The notes beneath the pieces were generated by a model, which worked only from the letters and a program-made list of their open reading frames with translations, searched no databases and was not told where the DNA came from. Positions 1-8,637 of a DNA stretch of 64,000 nt are shown here, piece after piece (position 1 is the stretch's first letter; each line of letters opens with the position of its first letter). A program made the translations under genes and the position numbers. The DNA comes from Reyranella sp. (GTDB lineage Bacteria; Pseudomonadota; Alphaproteobacteria; Reyranellales; Reyranellaceae). The stretch lies in assembly GCF_004297405.1 (NCBI RefSeq), contig NZ_SCVC01000012.1:186001-250000 (forward strand). Reading direction: 5' to 3'.

Positions 1-39
1 TTCCTCGTCGATCGACACTCGCTTGGGCAGGTCGGACAT
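1..39 (-). CDS. 5' end of an unidentified gene, cut by the window edge
   Basis: An ATG at 39-37 on the minus strand opens a frame beginning MSDLPKRVSIDEE that runs out of the window. A purine-rich GGGAG lies about 8 bases upstream of the ATG. It sits 27 bases downstream of the stop of the TctA gene in the same orientation, so it is probably cotranscribed with the Tct transporter. Thirteen residues are too few to assign a function. Confidence 0.55.
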   Translation of the reverse strand, partial: MSDLPKRVSIDEE

Positions 40-66
40 CTACTACTCCCGTTAGGGGAAGAGGGA

Positions 67-1572
67 TCAACCCTCTTCCTGGAAGGCCTCCTCGCGCGCT
101 TTCTTGAAGCTGGGCAAGGCCATCAGGATCAGCAGCAGGGCCGTGGTGATGAGCAGGCCGAGGCTGATCGGACGTTCGAGGAAGACCATCGGATCACCAC
201 GCGACAGCAGCATGGCACGCCGGAAGTATTCCTCCATCTGCGGTCCCAGCACCAGTCCCAGCAGGAACGGCGCGCCCTCGCAGCCCAAGCGCACGAAGAT
301 GTAGCCCAGCACGCCGAAGACGGCGACCTGCATCACGTGGAAGGTACTGTTCTGCAGGCTGTAGGCGCCGATGCAGCAGAAGAGCAGGATCGCCGGCGCC
401 AGGAAGCGGTACGGCACCGTCAGCAGCTTCACCCAAATGCCGATCATCGGCAGGTTGATAACGACCAGCATGGCGTTGCCGATCCACATCGAGGCGATCA
501 TGCCCCAGAAGAGGTCCGGCTTCTTGGTCATGACCTCGGGGCCCGGCTGGATGCCCTGGATGATCATGGCGCCGACCATCAAGGCCATCACCGCATTGGA
601 CGGGATGCCGAGGGTCAGCATGGGGATGAACGACGTTTGCGCCGCGGCATTGTTGGCCGCTTCGGGCGCCGCCACGCCTTCGACTGCACCCTTGCCGAAC
701 TTGCTAGGGTTCTTCGAGATCTTCTTCTCCAGGGTATACGAGGAGAAGGCGCCGAGCGTCGGGCCACCACCGGGCAGTACGCCGAGCGCCGCGCCGAGGA
801 AGGTACCACGCAGCGCCGCCGGGATGGCACGCCGGATTTCCTCTGCCGTCGGCCACAGCGAGTTCACCTTGATGGCACCGCCGGTGCGCGTCAGATGTCG
901 TTCGAGGTTTACTACGATCTCGGCGATGCCGAAGATTCCCATGGCGATCGGTGCGAAGTCGATGCCGTCGCTGAGCTCAGGCATGTCGAGGGTGAAGCGC
1001 TGAGCACCGGTGTTGACGTCGGTACCGACCAGGCCGAACAGCAGGCCGAGGAAGATCATGGCGATGGCCTTGATCACCGAGCCGCTGGCCAGGATGACGG
1101 CGGCGACAAGACCCAGTGCCATCAGCGAACAGTAATCGGCCGGACCGAACTTCTGCGCCATCCGGGTGAGTGGTTCGGCGAACATCACGATGATGGCCGT
1201 GCCGACGGTGCCGGCAAAGAAGGAACCGACTGCCGAGATCGACAAGGCTGCACCGGCACGACCGTTGCGCGCCATCTGATAGCCGTCGAGACAGGTTACC
1301 ACCGAGGCCGATTCACCGGGCAGGTTGACCAGGATCGACGTCGTCGAGCCGCCGTATGAAGCACCGTAGTAGATGCCAGCCAGCATAATCAGCGAGGCTG
1401 TCGGCGGCAGGTGGAAGGTGATCGGCAGCAGCATGGCGATGGTCGCCACGGGACCGATACCCGGCAGCACGCCGATCAGCGTGCCGAGGAGGCAGCCTAG
1501 CAGTGCATAAGCCAGATTCTGAAAGGAGAAAGCGACGCTAAAACCCAGCGCGAGGTTGTCGAACAGTTCCAT
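67..1572 (-). CDS. tctA: Tripartite tricarboxylate transporter large permease, TctA family
   Basis: 501-residue integral membrane protein, the usual TctA length. It is the large, many-helix subunit of a sodium- or proton-coupled carboxylate importer that works with a small TctB subunit and a periplasmic Bug-family binding protein. Family landmarks are the early glycine/proline motif GVLPGIGPVAT (about residues 34-44) and its second copy GVLPGGGPTLGAFSSY in the middle, plus GNAMLV further on. I chose the ATG at 1572 (MELFDNLALGF) over an in-frame upstream codon because it follows the TctB stop directly. No binding-protein gene is adjacent here; one lies at 7656. The substrate cannot be told from sequence. 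Confidence 0.93.
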   Translation of the reverse strand: MELFDNLALGFSVAFSFQNLAYALLGCLLGTLIGVLPGIGPVATIAMLLPITFHLPPTASLIMLAGIYYGASYGGSTTSILVNLPGESASVVTCLDGYQMARNGRAGAALSISAVGSFFAGTVGTAIIVMFAEPLTRMAQKFGPADYCSLMALGLVAAVILASGSVIKAIAMIFLGLLFGLVGTDVNTGAQRFTLDMPELSDGIDFAPIAMGIFGIAEIVVNLERHLTRTGGAIKVNSLWPTAEEIRRAIPAALRGTFLGAALGVLPGGGPTLGAFSSYTLEKKISKNPSKFGKGAVEGVAAPEAANNAAAQTSFIPMLTLGIPSNAVMALMVGAMIIQGIQPGPEVMTKKPDLFWGMIASMWIGNAMLVVINLPMIGIWVKLLTVPYRFLAPAILLFCCIGAYSLQNSTFHVMQVAVFGVLGYIFVRLGCEGAPFLLGLVLGPQMEEYFRRAMLLSRGDPMVFLERPISLGLLITTALLLILMALPSFKKAREEAFQEEG

Positions 1573-1573
1573 G

Positions 1574-2053
1574 TCACCACACCCCACGCAGGATGGAGAT
1601 ATTCATCCCGAGTCCCACTTTGAAGACGAGAGTGCACAACACGGAGAGGGCCACCATATTGCCGATCACCTCGACGAGCTTGAATTCCTCATTGGCCAGC
1701 GAGGCGATCAGGATCAGCACGATCAGCGCCGGGATCAGGCCGGCCCGCTCGAAAAGGAGCGCGAAGCAGACGATGCCAATGGTCACCAGAGTGATAGGCT
1801 TCCACTTCGGCTTCTCGACAGGGTCGCTGCCTGAGACCATGGCAACGATGCAGATCAGAACACCCAGCCCGACAAGGACGAGTGAGAGCATGCGCGGGAC
1901 ATAGCCCGGGCCCATGCGGACAGGCGTGCCCAAGGCGAGCTTCTGGCCGAAATACAAAGCCAGCAAGCCGAAGCCAATGAACATCAGCCCGGACAAAAAG
2001 TCCTTGCTTAGGAATCGATTCAACGACGCCTCCCAGAAACGCGTAGTCTTCAT
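1574..2053 (-). CDS. tctB: Tripartite tricarboxylate transporter small permease, TctB family
   Basis: 159 residues with four hydrophobic stretches (about residues 20-36, 50-75, 85-115 and 125-155), the expected size and topology of TctB, the small membrane subunit paired with TctA. Its stop codon lies one base from the TctA start, so the two are translationally coupled. The ATG at 2053 is not preceded by a clear Shine-Dalgarno sequence. About 70 bases further upstream is a cluster of CAAGTG repeats that may be a regulator site. Confidence 0.88.
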   Translation of the reverse strand: MKTTRFWEASLNRFLSKDFLSGLMFIGFGLLALYFGQKLALGTPVRMGPGYVPRMLSLVLVGLGVLICIVAMVSGSDPVEKPKWKPITLVTIGIVCFALLFERAGLIPALIVLILIASLANEEFKLVEVIGNMVALSVLCTLVFKVGLGMNISILRGVW

Positions 2054-2120
2054 TGTGATGTTGGGCCCGAACCCACAGGGCCGTTACGCCAACAGATAAA
2101 CACAATTCGGCCGCTTTGCC

Positions 2121-2151
2121 CAAGTGCCAAGTGCAGATCAAGTGGCAAGTT
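2121..2151. repeat. Cluster of CAAGTG direct repeats upstream of tctB
   Basis: CAAGTG occurs at 2121, 2128 and 2139 and CAAGTT at 2146. This makes two 13-base units, each with two hexamers 7 bases apart, repeated with an 18-base period. The cluster lies between the decayed TauE gene and tctB, where a regulator of the tct genes could bind. No repeat-binding protein is identifiable. Confidence 0.45.
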
Positions 2152-2153
2152 GG

Positions 2154-2810
2154 TTATCGAAACATCACTCGAGCTGCGATGACGGCCAGACAAAGTGCAA
2201 ACAAGCACCGCAGAAGCGCGACCGGCGCGCGTGTCGACCAGCTCGCCACTGCAGGCGCGACAAAGAGCGCAGGGATCGACAAGGCCGCAACGCAAAACAA
2301 TGCCACATCGCCCAGCGCGTCGACCGGACGATCCTCAGCCGGACGGTCGATGGTTAGAAAGACGATCGTGTCCGGCAAGGAAATCACGAGATTGAAGAGC
2401 GCTCCCGCGCCGATGGCGCGTTTGAGGGGAACGGAGAAAAGAGCAAGCACTGGCGTGCTTAAAGTTCCACCACCCACGCCTACGGCAGCCGCGAGTCCGC
2501 CGACCACGGTCGGTGCAGCTTGAGAAAGAACTCCTCTCGGCAGGCTTCGCGCGATGACGAACCTGTCACCGATTGCCATTTTTGAGCGCAAGCCTTGCTG
2601 ACACGACGGCGAACAACATCGTGACCACTCTGGCCGCCGCGAAGGGAACTAGAATCAGGCCGACTGCAATTCCAGCGAGCAGCGCCGGTAGCCAAGCGCG
2701 AAAGAGAACCCAGTCGATGGTGCCTGCGCGCCAGTGGCGGCGGCTGTGGTAGGCGATGTGACGAGGATCGTGGCCTGAGCGGTACCGACGGCCAGTGAAA
2801 TCGATCAGGT
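2154..2810 (-). pseudogene. Decayed TauE/SafE-family membrane transporter gene
   Basis: Pieces of a TauE/SafE (sulfite or organosulfonate exporter-like) protein lie in three frames. The first has AVGTAQATILVTS just after an in-frame TGA. The second continues as HIAYHSRRHWRAGTIDW and ends in LKNGNR. The third begins MAIGDRFVIARSLPRG and ends in ARVMFR, and carries the second-half motif GGLAAAVGVGGGTLSTPVL. The junction between the second and third lies at a run of five T at 2579-2583, so one inserted base explains it. The other shift is near 2750-2765. The N-terminal glycine-rich first motif is missing. From 2811 to 2966 I see no further transporter sequence and no other gene. Confidence 0.8.
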
Positions 2811-2966
2811 TTCTGCCACGCCGGTGGCCAGCGGTGCCAGCCAAATGCCTGGTGGATAAGCCGAAATCAGCTCGGGCGCACCCTGTCCCCGTTGGTCGAT
2901 ATTGCATGCACCTCGCCAGACGAGCAAACTCCTGGCCAATATGAATGACTGTTCAGGGGCATCAGG

Positions 2967-4046
2967 GTGGCAAGAAAAGGCGCGGAATACATCGGCACGA
3001 TGGAAGTGCAGGAGAAGCATCGCTTCGACGAACAGTCGCTTGGCCGCTTCATGTCCGCCAACGTCGAAGGCTTCGTGGCGCCGGTCCGTGTCGAACAGTT
3101 CAAGGGCGGCCAGTCCAATCCGACTTACCGGCTGACAGACGGCGGCGGCCGCCGTTATGTCCTGCGCCGCAAGCCGCCGGGCAAGCTCCTGCCGTCGGCC
3201 CATGCCGTCGACCGTGAATTCCGCGTCATCTCGGCCCTGAACCGGACCAATGTGCCGACGCCACGGGCCTATGCGCTCTGCGAGGACGAGAGCGTCGTCG
3301 GAACGGCCTTCTACATCATGGAGTATTGCGACGGCCGCGTGCTGTGGGATCCACTGCTGCCGGATGTTCCCAAGGAGGGGCGGCTGGCGATCTATCGCGC
3401 CAAGTTCGAGACCCTGGCCCGCCTGCACGCTGTCGATCATGTGGCGCTGGGCCTTGGCGATTTCGGCCGGCCGGGCAGCTACGTCGCCCGCCAGATTTCA
3501 CGCTGGGGCAAGCAGTACAAAGCCTCCGAAACCGAGCAGATCGAAGCGATGGACCGATTGCTTGACTGGCTACCGGCGAACCTGCCGCCGAACGACGAGA
3601 CAGTGCTGGTCCATGGCGACTACCGGCTCGACAACATGATCTTCCATGCCAGCGAGCCGCGGGTGCTGGGCATCATCGACTGGGAGATCTCGACCCTCGG
3701 TGATCCGCTGGCCGAGCTGTCCTATCTCTGCATGCTCTGGCGCACGCCCAAGGATTGGGGGGGCCTGTTGGGGCACGATCTCGCTGACCTTGGCCTGCCG
3801 ACCGAGGCCGAGATGGTGGCCTACTACTGCAGCCTCTCGAAACGGCCGGTGCCGGCGACCGCGCTCTGGGATTTCTACATGGCCTACAATCTTTTCCGCG
3901 TCTCCTGTATCCGCCAGGGAGTCTACGCTCGCTCACTCGACGGCACGGCCTCCAATGTTCGGGCCGCCGAATCGGGCAAGATGGTGCGTCCTCCCGCCGA
4001 GCTGGCATGGCGCATCGTCGAACAAATGGCCGGAGGTGCCCGATGA
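2967..4046 (+). CDS. Aminoglycoside phosphotransferase-fold (APH) family kinase
   Basis: APH/choline-kinase-fold protein of the type related to the N-terminal kinase of ACAD10/11. The catalytic loop is VHGDYRLDNMIF and the metal-binding aspartate is in GIIDWEISTLGDPLAEL. The nucleotide-binding N lobe has YVLRRKPPG. Relatives with this exact motif style act with acyl-CoA dehydrogenases on hydroxy-acyl substrates; the substrate here is unknown. A GTG at 2967 gives 359 residues; an ATG at 3000 (MEVQEKHRF) gives 348 and is equally possible. The stop overlaps the start of the TetR gene by 4 bases (ATGA), so the pair form one unit. Confidence 0.85.
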   Translation: MARKGAEYIGTMEVQEKHRFDEQSLGRFMSANVEGFVAPVRVEQFKGGQSNPTYRLTDGGGRRYVLRRKPPGKLLPSAHAVDREFRVISALNRTNVPTPRAYALCEDESVVGTAFYIMEYCDGRVLWDPLLPDVPKEGRLAIYRAKFETLARLHAVDHVALGLGDFGRPGSYVARQISRWGKQYKASETEQIEAMDRLLDWLPANLPPNDETVLVHGDYRLDNMIFHASEPRVLGIIDWEISTLGDPLAELSYLCMLWRTPKDWGGLLGHDLADLGLPTEAEMVAYYCSLSKRPVPATALWDFYMAYNLFRVSCIRQGVYARSLDGTASNVRAAESGKMVRPPAELAWRIVEQMAGGAR

Positions 4047-4708
4047 CCAAGCGCAAGCCGGTGCGGGAGGAGGCCGAGGCGCCTGCCGTTGCCGAGCGCG
4101 AGTCACGAGCACCGGTCGAGGCGATCCGTGCCGCGGCCTTTGCCCAGTTCGCCGAGCGCGGTTACCCGGTGGTGACGGTTCGCGACATCATGAAGGCCTG
4201 CGGCCTGACCCAGGGGGCGCTCTACAACCACTTCAAGTCGAAAGACGAGCTGCTGCACGACATCATCACCTCGACACAGGGGGAGCTGGAGCGTCAGTGC
4301 AAGCAGGCCGTGGCAGGGGCCGGCGACGACCCGCGTGCCCAGCTCGCGGCCTTCGTGCGCGTCTATGTTGTGCGGCACTGCCGCCTCAGGATCGAAGCGC
4401 TGGTCGCCAATCGCGAGATCGGCTGGTTGGACGCTGAGCGTGTCGCCGATATTCGCCGCAGCCGTCGAGCCATACGCGACATTGTCGTCGCGATTTTTGT
4501 CGAAGGCGTGAAGCGCGGCGTCTTCGATCCTCCCCAGGTCGATGGCCGCAACGATTTCAAGGCGATCGCCATGGCACTCCTCGACCAGTGCACTCACGTT
4601 TCCAAATGGTACGGTCCTGGCGGCGATCTGACCGAGGAGCAGATGGCCAATCTCTACGCCGACATGGCCTTGCGCATGGTGGGCGCGCAACCAACCCGGC
4701 CGGCGTGA
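4043..4708 (+). CDS. TetR/AcrR family transcriptional regulator
   Basis: 221 residues. The N-terminal helix-turn-helix is clear: AIRAAAFAQFAERGYPVVTVRDIM followed by GLTQGALYNHFKSKDELL, as in TetR proteins. The C-terminal ligand domain is not diagnostic. The ATG at 4043 overlaps the preceding kinase stop and has CGGAGG 7 bases upstream. Coupling to the APH-fold kinase suggests that it controls that gene, possibly in response to an acyl-CoA or related ligand; this is inferred from context only. Confidence 0.9.
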   Translation: MTKRKPVREEAEAPAVAERESRAPVEAIRAAAFAQFAERGYPVVTVRDIMKACGLTQGALYNHFKSKDELLHDIITSTQGELERQCKQAVAGAGDDPRAQLAAFVRVYVVRHCRLRIEALVANREIGWLDAERVADIRRSRRAIRDIVVAIFVEGVKRGVFDPPQVDGRNDFKAIAMALLDQCTHVSKWYGPGGDLTEEQMANLYADMALRMVGAQPTRPA

Positions 4709-4739
4709 GTTCGATAAGTCTGATCAGGGAGTCCCGGGC

Positions 4740-5513
4740 ATGACGCTGCGCATTGCGGCTTTGATCGCCATTGTCGGAACGATCGCTGCCTGCACGCCGG
4801 AGGCGAGCGGCGGGCCGCCACCGTCGACCCGAGGCACTGCGATCGCCGCCGCGCCAGAGACCAGCTCCGTGCCTGCGTCGCGCTGGCGTGCCGTCCTGAT
4901 CGCCGGGGACAACAACAGCCCGGCCTTCGACAACGGCATCGATGCACTGCGCGATAAGTTGACGGCACGAGGCGTACGCGACATCCGCGTGCTCACCTCC
5001 GACCCCCGGCGCAATCCATCGGCGCAGGTGGCGAGTGCGGCCAATATATCTTCAGCGCTGCGGAGCGGGGGCGGCGAGGCCTGCCTGGTGTTCATCACCA
5101 GTCATGGTGACGAGCGCGGCGTCGTGCTCAAGGCGGCCAATGGCATGCTGGGCGCCGGCACCTTGGACAATGCACTCGATGCCGGCTGCGGCACGCGGCC
5201 GACGGTCGTCGTCGTCTCAGCCTGCCACAGCGGCGTCTTCCTGACGCCAGCGATGCGCCAACCCAATCGCGTCGTGCTGACCGCAGCAGCAGCCGATCGC
5301 GTGAGCTTCGGCTGCGGCGCGGGCGATCGTTTCACCTATTATGATCAGTGCCTGTTGCAGCAGTTCGACGGTGCGTCGACCTGGGGCCAGCTTGCCCAGG
5401 CAACGCGCGCCTGTGTGACGGGGCTGGAGCAACGCATGGGCGTTCGCCAGCCGTCGCAGCCGCAGACCTTCGTCGGCTCATCTGTTGCCGACCTGCGGAT
5501 CCCCGGCCGGTAG
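4740..5513 (+). CDS. Caspase-fold (peptidase C13-like) lipoprotein
   Basis: 257 residues. The start has a lipoprotein signal with IAAC ending at Cys18, so the protein is probably anchored to a membrane facing the periplasm. After a Pro/Ser/Ala-rich linker come strands typical of clan CD peptidases: WRAVLIAGD, then FITSHGDERG with a candidate catalytic His122, and VVVVSACHSGVF with candidate catalytic Cys162. This His...Cys order and spacing match legumain-like C13 and caspase-like enzymes. No substrate or partner is evident. It follows the TetR gene by 31 bases and faces the RidA gene tail to tail, 8 bases away. Confidence 0.82.
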   Translation: MTLRIAALIAIVGTIAACTPEASGGPPPSTRGTAIAAAPETSSVPASRWRAVLIAGDNNSPAFDNGIDALRDKLTARGVRDIRVLTSDPRRNPSAQVASAANISSALRSGGGEACLVFITSHGDERGVVLKAANGMLGAGTLDNALDAGCGTRPTVVVVSACHSGVFLTPAMRQPNRVVLTAAAADRVSFGCGAGDRFTYYDQCLLQQFDGASTWGQLAQATRACVTGLEQRMGVRQPSQPQTFVGSSVADLRIPGR

Positions 5514-5521
5514 GCCTGGGA

Positions 5522-5911
5522 CTAACCGCCGATCACAGCGGTGAAGTCGCAGGTCACCTGATGCGGGCTGTCACCAGAGAGTTGCAGGGTGTGACGCGCC
5601 GGCCGCGACGCCTCGTCGGGGAACATCTTTACCCATTCGTCGTTCAGCGCGCCGCGTCCGGTCGAAGGCTGCTTCATCCAGAAGTTGATCTTGATGATGT
5701 CGTCGGGCGTGCCGCCAGCGGCTTCGACGCAGAGCTTGATGTGCTTGAAGATGTTGACGACCTGGCTCGCGAGATCCGGCGGCACGTTGCGCGTTCCGGG
5801 CTCGGTGCCGTTCATGATGCTCGACATCAAGATGTTGCCGATCCGGCTGGCATTGGGGATCGGGTTCTGGTGGGTATAGCCCGGGTAGTTGACGCTCTTG
5901 CGCTTGGCCAT
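5522..5911 (-). CDS. RidA family (YjgF/YER057c/UK114) protein
   Basis: 129 residues, a typical RidA length. RidA proteins hydrolyse reactive enamines or imines, or have drifted to related small-molecule functions. Visible features are YPGYTHQNPIPNASRIG near the start, DIIKINFWM in the core and the conserved arginine region SRPARHTLQ. It lies 40 bases after the stop of the acyl-CoA ligase gene in the same direction and is probably cotranscribed. The pairing hints at removal of a reactive intermediate in the same pathway. Confidence 0.88.
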   Translation of the reverse strand: MAKRKSVNYPGYTHQNPIPNASRIGNILMSSIMNGTEPGTRNVPPDLASQVVNIFKHIKLCVEAAGGTPDDIIKINFWMKQPSTGRGALNDEWVKMFPDEASRPARHTLQLSGDSPHQVTCDFTAVIGG

Positions 5912-5951
5912 CGTTCTCTCCCTCGAATTGTCGTTCTGAACGAGTGTCGCT

Positions 5952-7553
5952 TCAGCTCTTCAGCCGTTCCAGCGCCATGTCGCGCAGCCGGTTGCGCTGG
6001 ATCTTGAAGCCGTTGGGCGATGGCGTCTTGGGGAAATCGTCGATCGCGAAGATGCGCAGCGGCACTTTGTAGTTGGCGAGCCCGCGCTTGCAGTGTGCGA
6101 TCGCGGCGGCTTCGTCGAGGCTCGTGCCGGGCGCCAGGATCACGAAGGAGACGGCGCGCACGCCATCGGGACGGGCGACGGCGATGGTTTGGCATCCCGT
6201 GATGCCCGGCAACTTCTGCAGATGGGTCTCGATCTCGAGCGGGTTCACCAGGAAGCCCGAGAGCCGTAGCACGTCGCCCATACGACTGAGGAACGTGAAG
6301 CCACCGTGGCCGTCGAGCTCGGCAAGATCGCCGGTCCTGACATAGCCGTCGGCCGTGACGGTTTCGGCGGTGGCTTTATCGTTGCCATAGTAACCGGCCA
6401 TCAACGATGGCCCCGCACATTCCAGCGCGCCAGGTTGGCCGACACCCAACAGCTCGCCATTGTCGGGATCGCGCACCCGTATGTGCGCCAACGGCGAGGT
6501 CGGCACGCCGCCACCTTTCTTGCGCCGGGCCACGGTGGCGTCTACCGGCTGCACGGAATAGAGCGCCTGTACCTCGCTCATTCCATAGAGGCCGCAGAGC
6601 ACGAGGCCGCGTTGTTCGGCTTTTTCCGGCAGATCGTCGAGCGCTGCATTGAAGGCGGCATAGCCGGCCCATTTGATCGACGGGAAAGGGCGATCGCCAG
6701 GCACGGCATCGAGCAGGCGAGCGTACATATCGTCGCTGCCAAACATGGTCGTCGGCCTGTGCCGCTCGACGAGGCGGGCGATCTCGGCGATTTCATAGGA
6801 CTCCACCAAAACACTGGGCCTGCCGGCGGCCAAAGTCGCCATTGTCTGATTGAAGCCGAAGACGCCGCACAGCGGCAGAACGGAAAGCGACACCGTTCCC
6901 GGTGCAGCGAAGCCGAAGCTCCGCGCGACCTGCTGGGCGTGACCGGCGATGGCACCCTGACGATGCAGCACGAACTTCGGCGCGCTCGTCGTGCCCGACG
7001 TGGTGAAGATGTTGCAGGGCGCGCTTGCTCGCGCATGGTTCACGCCAAGCCGGGGCCGCGACAACAACCGCTCGAAGGGCACGCGCCGCAGACGTTCGAT
7101 CGCCGGTGGTATCGATGTGGGCTCGTCGCCAACCGTCACGAGGGCAGAGAGCCTGTCGAGCGCATTGGGTTCGATGTCAGCCAGGATCGCGAGAAAGTCG
7201 ATGCTGCGGAAGCCCGGTGCGCAGGCCAGCACCTTGGCTCCTGAGCGGTCCACGATGTCCGCCACTTCGACCGCGCGATAACGTGTGTTCACGGCAACGG
7301 CGATGGCGCCCAACCGTGAGCAAGCGAACAAGAGAACAGGGTAGGCAGGCGTATTGGGTAGCCAAAGCGCCACCCGGTCGCCCGGGCCGACGCCCAGATC
7401 GGCCAGGCCCTGGGCGGCCCGCTTGGCGCAGTCGACCAGCTCCGCGAAGCTCAGCACGCGATCGCCATGAACAAAGGCCGGAGCCTGGGGCGTCTCGTCG
7501 GCGATGCCGGAGATCAGCGTCCACAAGTCGGCAGCGGGATGGGTAAGGGACAT
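5952..7553 (-). CDS. Class I adenylate-forming acyl-CoA synthetase
   Basis: 533 residues of the AMP-binding (ANL) superfamily. The P-loop is FTTSGTTSAPKFVLH, the aromatic region is GLYGMSEVQALY, the hinge region runs YVRTGDLAEL to LSRMGDVLRLSGF, and the likely catalytic lysine is in PSPNGFKIQRN near the C terminus. It activates a carboxylic acid with ATP and CoA; the acid is not identifiable. The divergent Bug binding-protein gene starts 103 bases away, with an 8-base inverted repeat between them. A RidA gene follows. Confidence 0.9.
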   Translation of the reverse strand: MSLTHPAADLWTLISGIADETPQAPAFVHGDRVLSFAELVDCAKRAAQGLADLGVGPGDRVALWLPNTPAYPVLLFACSRLGAIAVAVNTRYRAVEVADIVDRSGAKVLACAPGFRSIDFLAILADIEPNALDRLSALVTVGDEPTSIPPAIERLRRVPFERLLSRPRLGVNHARASAPCNIFTTSGTTSAPKFVLHRQGAIAGHAQQVARSFGFAAPGTVSLSVLPLCGVFGFNQTMATLAAGRPSVLVESYEIAEIARLVERHRPTTMFGSDDMYARLLDAVPGDRPFPSIKWAGYAAFNAALDDLPEKAEQRGLVLCGLYGMSEVQALYSVQPVDATVARRKKGGGVPTSPLAHIRVRDPDNGELLGVGQPGALECAGPSLMAGYYGNDKATAETVTADGYVRTGDLAELDGHGGFTFLSRMGDVLRLSGFLVNPLEIETHLQKLPGITGCQTIAVARPDGVRAVSFVILAPGTSLDEAAAIAHCKRGLANYKVPLRIFAIDDFPKTPSPNGFKIQRNRLRDMALERLKS

Positions 7554-7587
7554 GCGGCGCGGAGACTAGCGGAAGAGCGTTTCATCT

Positions 7588-7621
7588 CAAGCCTCATAAA
7601 CTTGACCCGGCACGAGGCTTG
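7588..7621. promoter_or_regulatory. Inverted repeat in a divergent promoter region
   Basis: CAAGCCTC at 7588-7595 is repeated in inverted form as GAGGCTTG at 7614-7621, with an 18-base spacer. It lies in the 102-base gap between the divergent acyl-CoA ligase and Bug binding-protein genes. This is a plausible operator controlling both. No dedicated regulator gene is adjacent. Confidence 0.4.
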
Positions 7622-7655
7622 CTCGACGCTCAGCTCGGAGATTTGGGGGATCGCG

Positions 7656-8624
7656 ATGTACCGCCGAAGTCTGCTGGCCGCTCCGCTCGTTCTTGCTGCC
7701 GCTTCTGCCCATGCGCAGCAATGGGTGCCCAAGCACCCGATCAAAATCCTGGTGGGCTACGCACCCGGCGGTACCGCCGACATTGCTGCACGGCTGGCGG
7801 CCGATGCGATCCAGCGGCTGCATGGCTATACGGTCGTCGTCGACAACAAGACAGGCGCCGGTGGATTCATTGCCCTGAAAGCCGTCGCCCAGTCGCCGCC
7901 CGATGGCTATACGGTCGGTATCGGGATCATGGGGCAGCTCGCCGTCGGGCCGGTCGTGCCGGGCTCGCAGATCCCGCTCGATCTGGACAAGGAGCTGGTT
8001 CCCATCTGCAATCTGGTCGGCGTGCCGATGGCGCTGATCGTGCGCGTCGATGCGCCCTTCAAGACCGTTCCCGAGCTGGTTGCCTATGCCAAGGCTAGTC
8101 CGGGCAAGGTTACGTACGCGTCGACAGGACTCGGCTCTACCAACCAGCTCGGCGCGGAATTCCTGGCCGCCGAAGCGGGTGGCCTGAAGCTCAATCACAT
8201 TCCCTATCGCGGCGGTGCGCCGGCAATCGCCGATGTCGCCGCCGGGCAGGTCGACCTTTTCTTCGGCAACATATCGGAGCTGATTGGTCAGGCGCGTGGC
8301 GGCAAGGTCCGCGTGCTGGCACTGGCTTCGACCAAGCCCTCTGCGCTGGCGCCCGAACTGCCGCTGCTGACGAAGGACATTCCTGCGCTCGACATCAACA
8401 ACTGGTTCGGCCTGATGGGCCCTGCTGGATTGCCGGCCGATATCAAGAATGCGCTTGCCAAGCTCTTCCTCGAGGCGATGTCGGACCCGAAGAATGCCGA
8501 AGCTTTGGCCAAGCAAGGGCTCGAGCCGATAGGGCAGGGCCCGGAAGCTTTCGCCGCTTATATCCTGAAGGACCGTGAGCGCTGGGGTAAGGTCGCCAAG
8601 GAAGGCAATGTCAGAGCCCAGTAG
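7656..8624 (+). CDS. Bug-family (TctC-like) tripartite tricarboxylate transporter binding protein
   Basis: 322 residues. A signal peptide (MYRRSLLAAPLVLAAASAHA) precedes the mature start at QQWVPKHP. Bug hallmarks are ILVGYAPGGTADIAARLAAD and the second-domain segment NHIPYRGGAPAIADVAAGQV. These periplasmic proteins capture small carboxylates or related compounds, usually for a TctAB permease. The nearest TctAB genes are about 5.6 kb away and point the other way. The ATG at 7656 follows GGGGGA by 5 bases. It lies 13 bases before hyuA, which suggests a role in delivering the hydantoinase/oxoprolinase substrate. Confidence 0.93.
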   Translation: MYRRSLLAAPLVLAAASAHAQQWVPKHPIKILVGYAPGGTADIAARLAADAIQRLHGYTVVVDNKTGAGGFIALKAVAQSPPDGYTVGIGIMGQLAVGPVVPGSQIPLDLDKELVPICNLVGVPMALIVRVDAPFKTVPELVAYAKASPGKVTYASTGLGSTNQLGAEFLAAEAGGLKLNHIPYRGGAPAIADVAAGQVDLFFGNISELIGQARGGKVRVLALASTKPSALAPELPLLTKDIPALDINNWFGLMGPAGLPADIKNALAKLFLEAMSDPKNAEALAKQGLEPIGQGPEAFAAYILKDRERWGKVAKEGNVRAQ

Positions 8625-8637
8625 TAAAGGACGAGTA

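Noticed and set aside
2805-3440. A 211-codon minus-strand frame extending the TauE fragment
   Set aside because: Most of it is antisense to the APH-fold kinase gene, and no transporter motif appears in it upstream of 2810.
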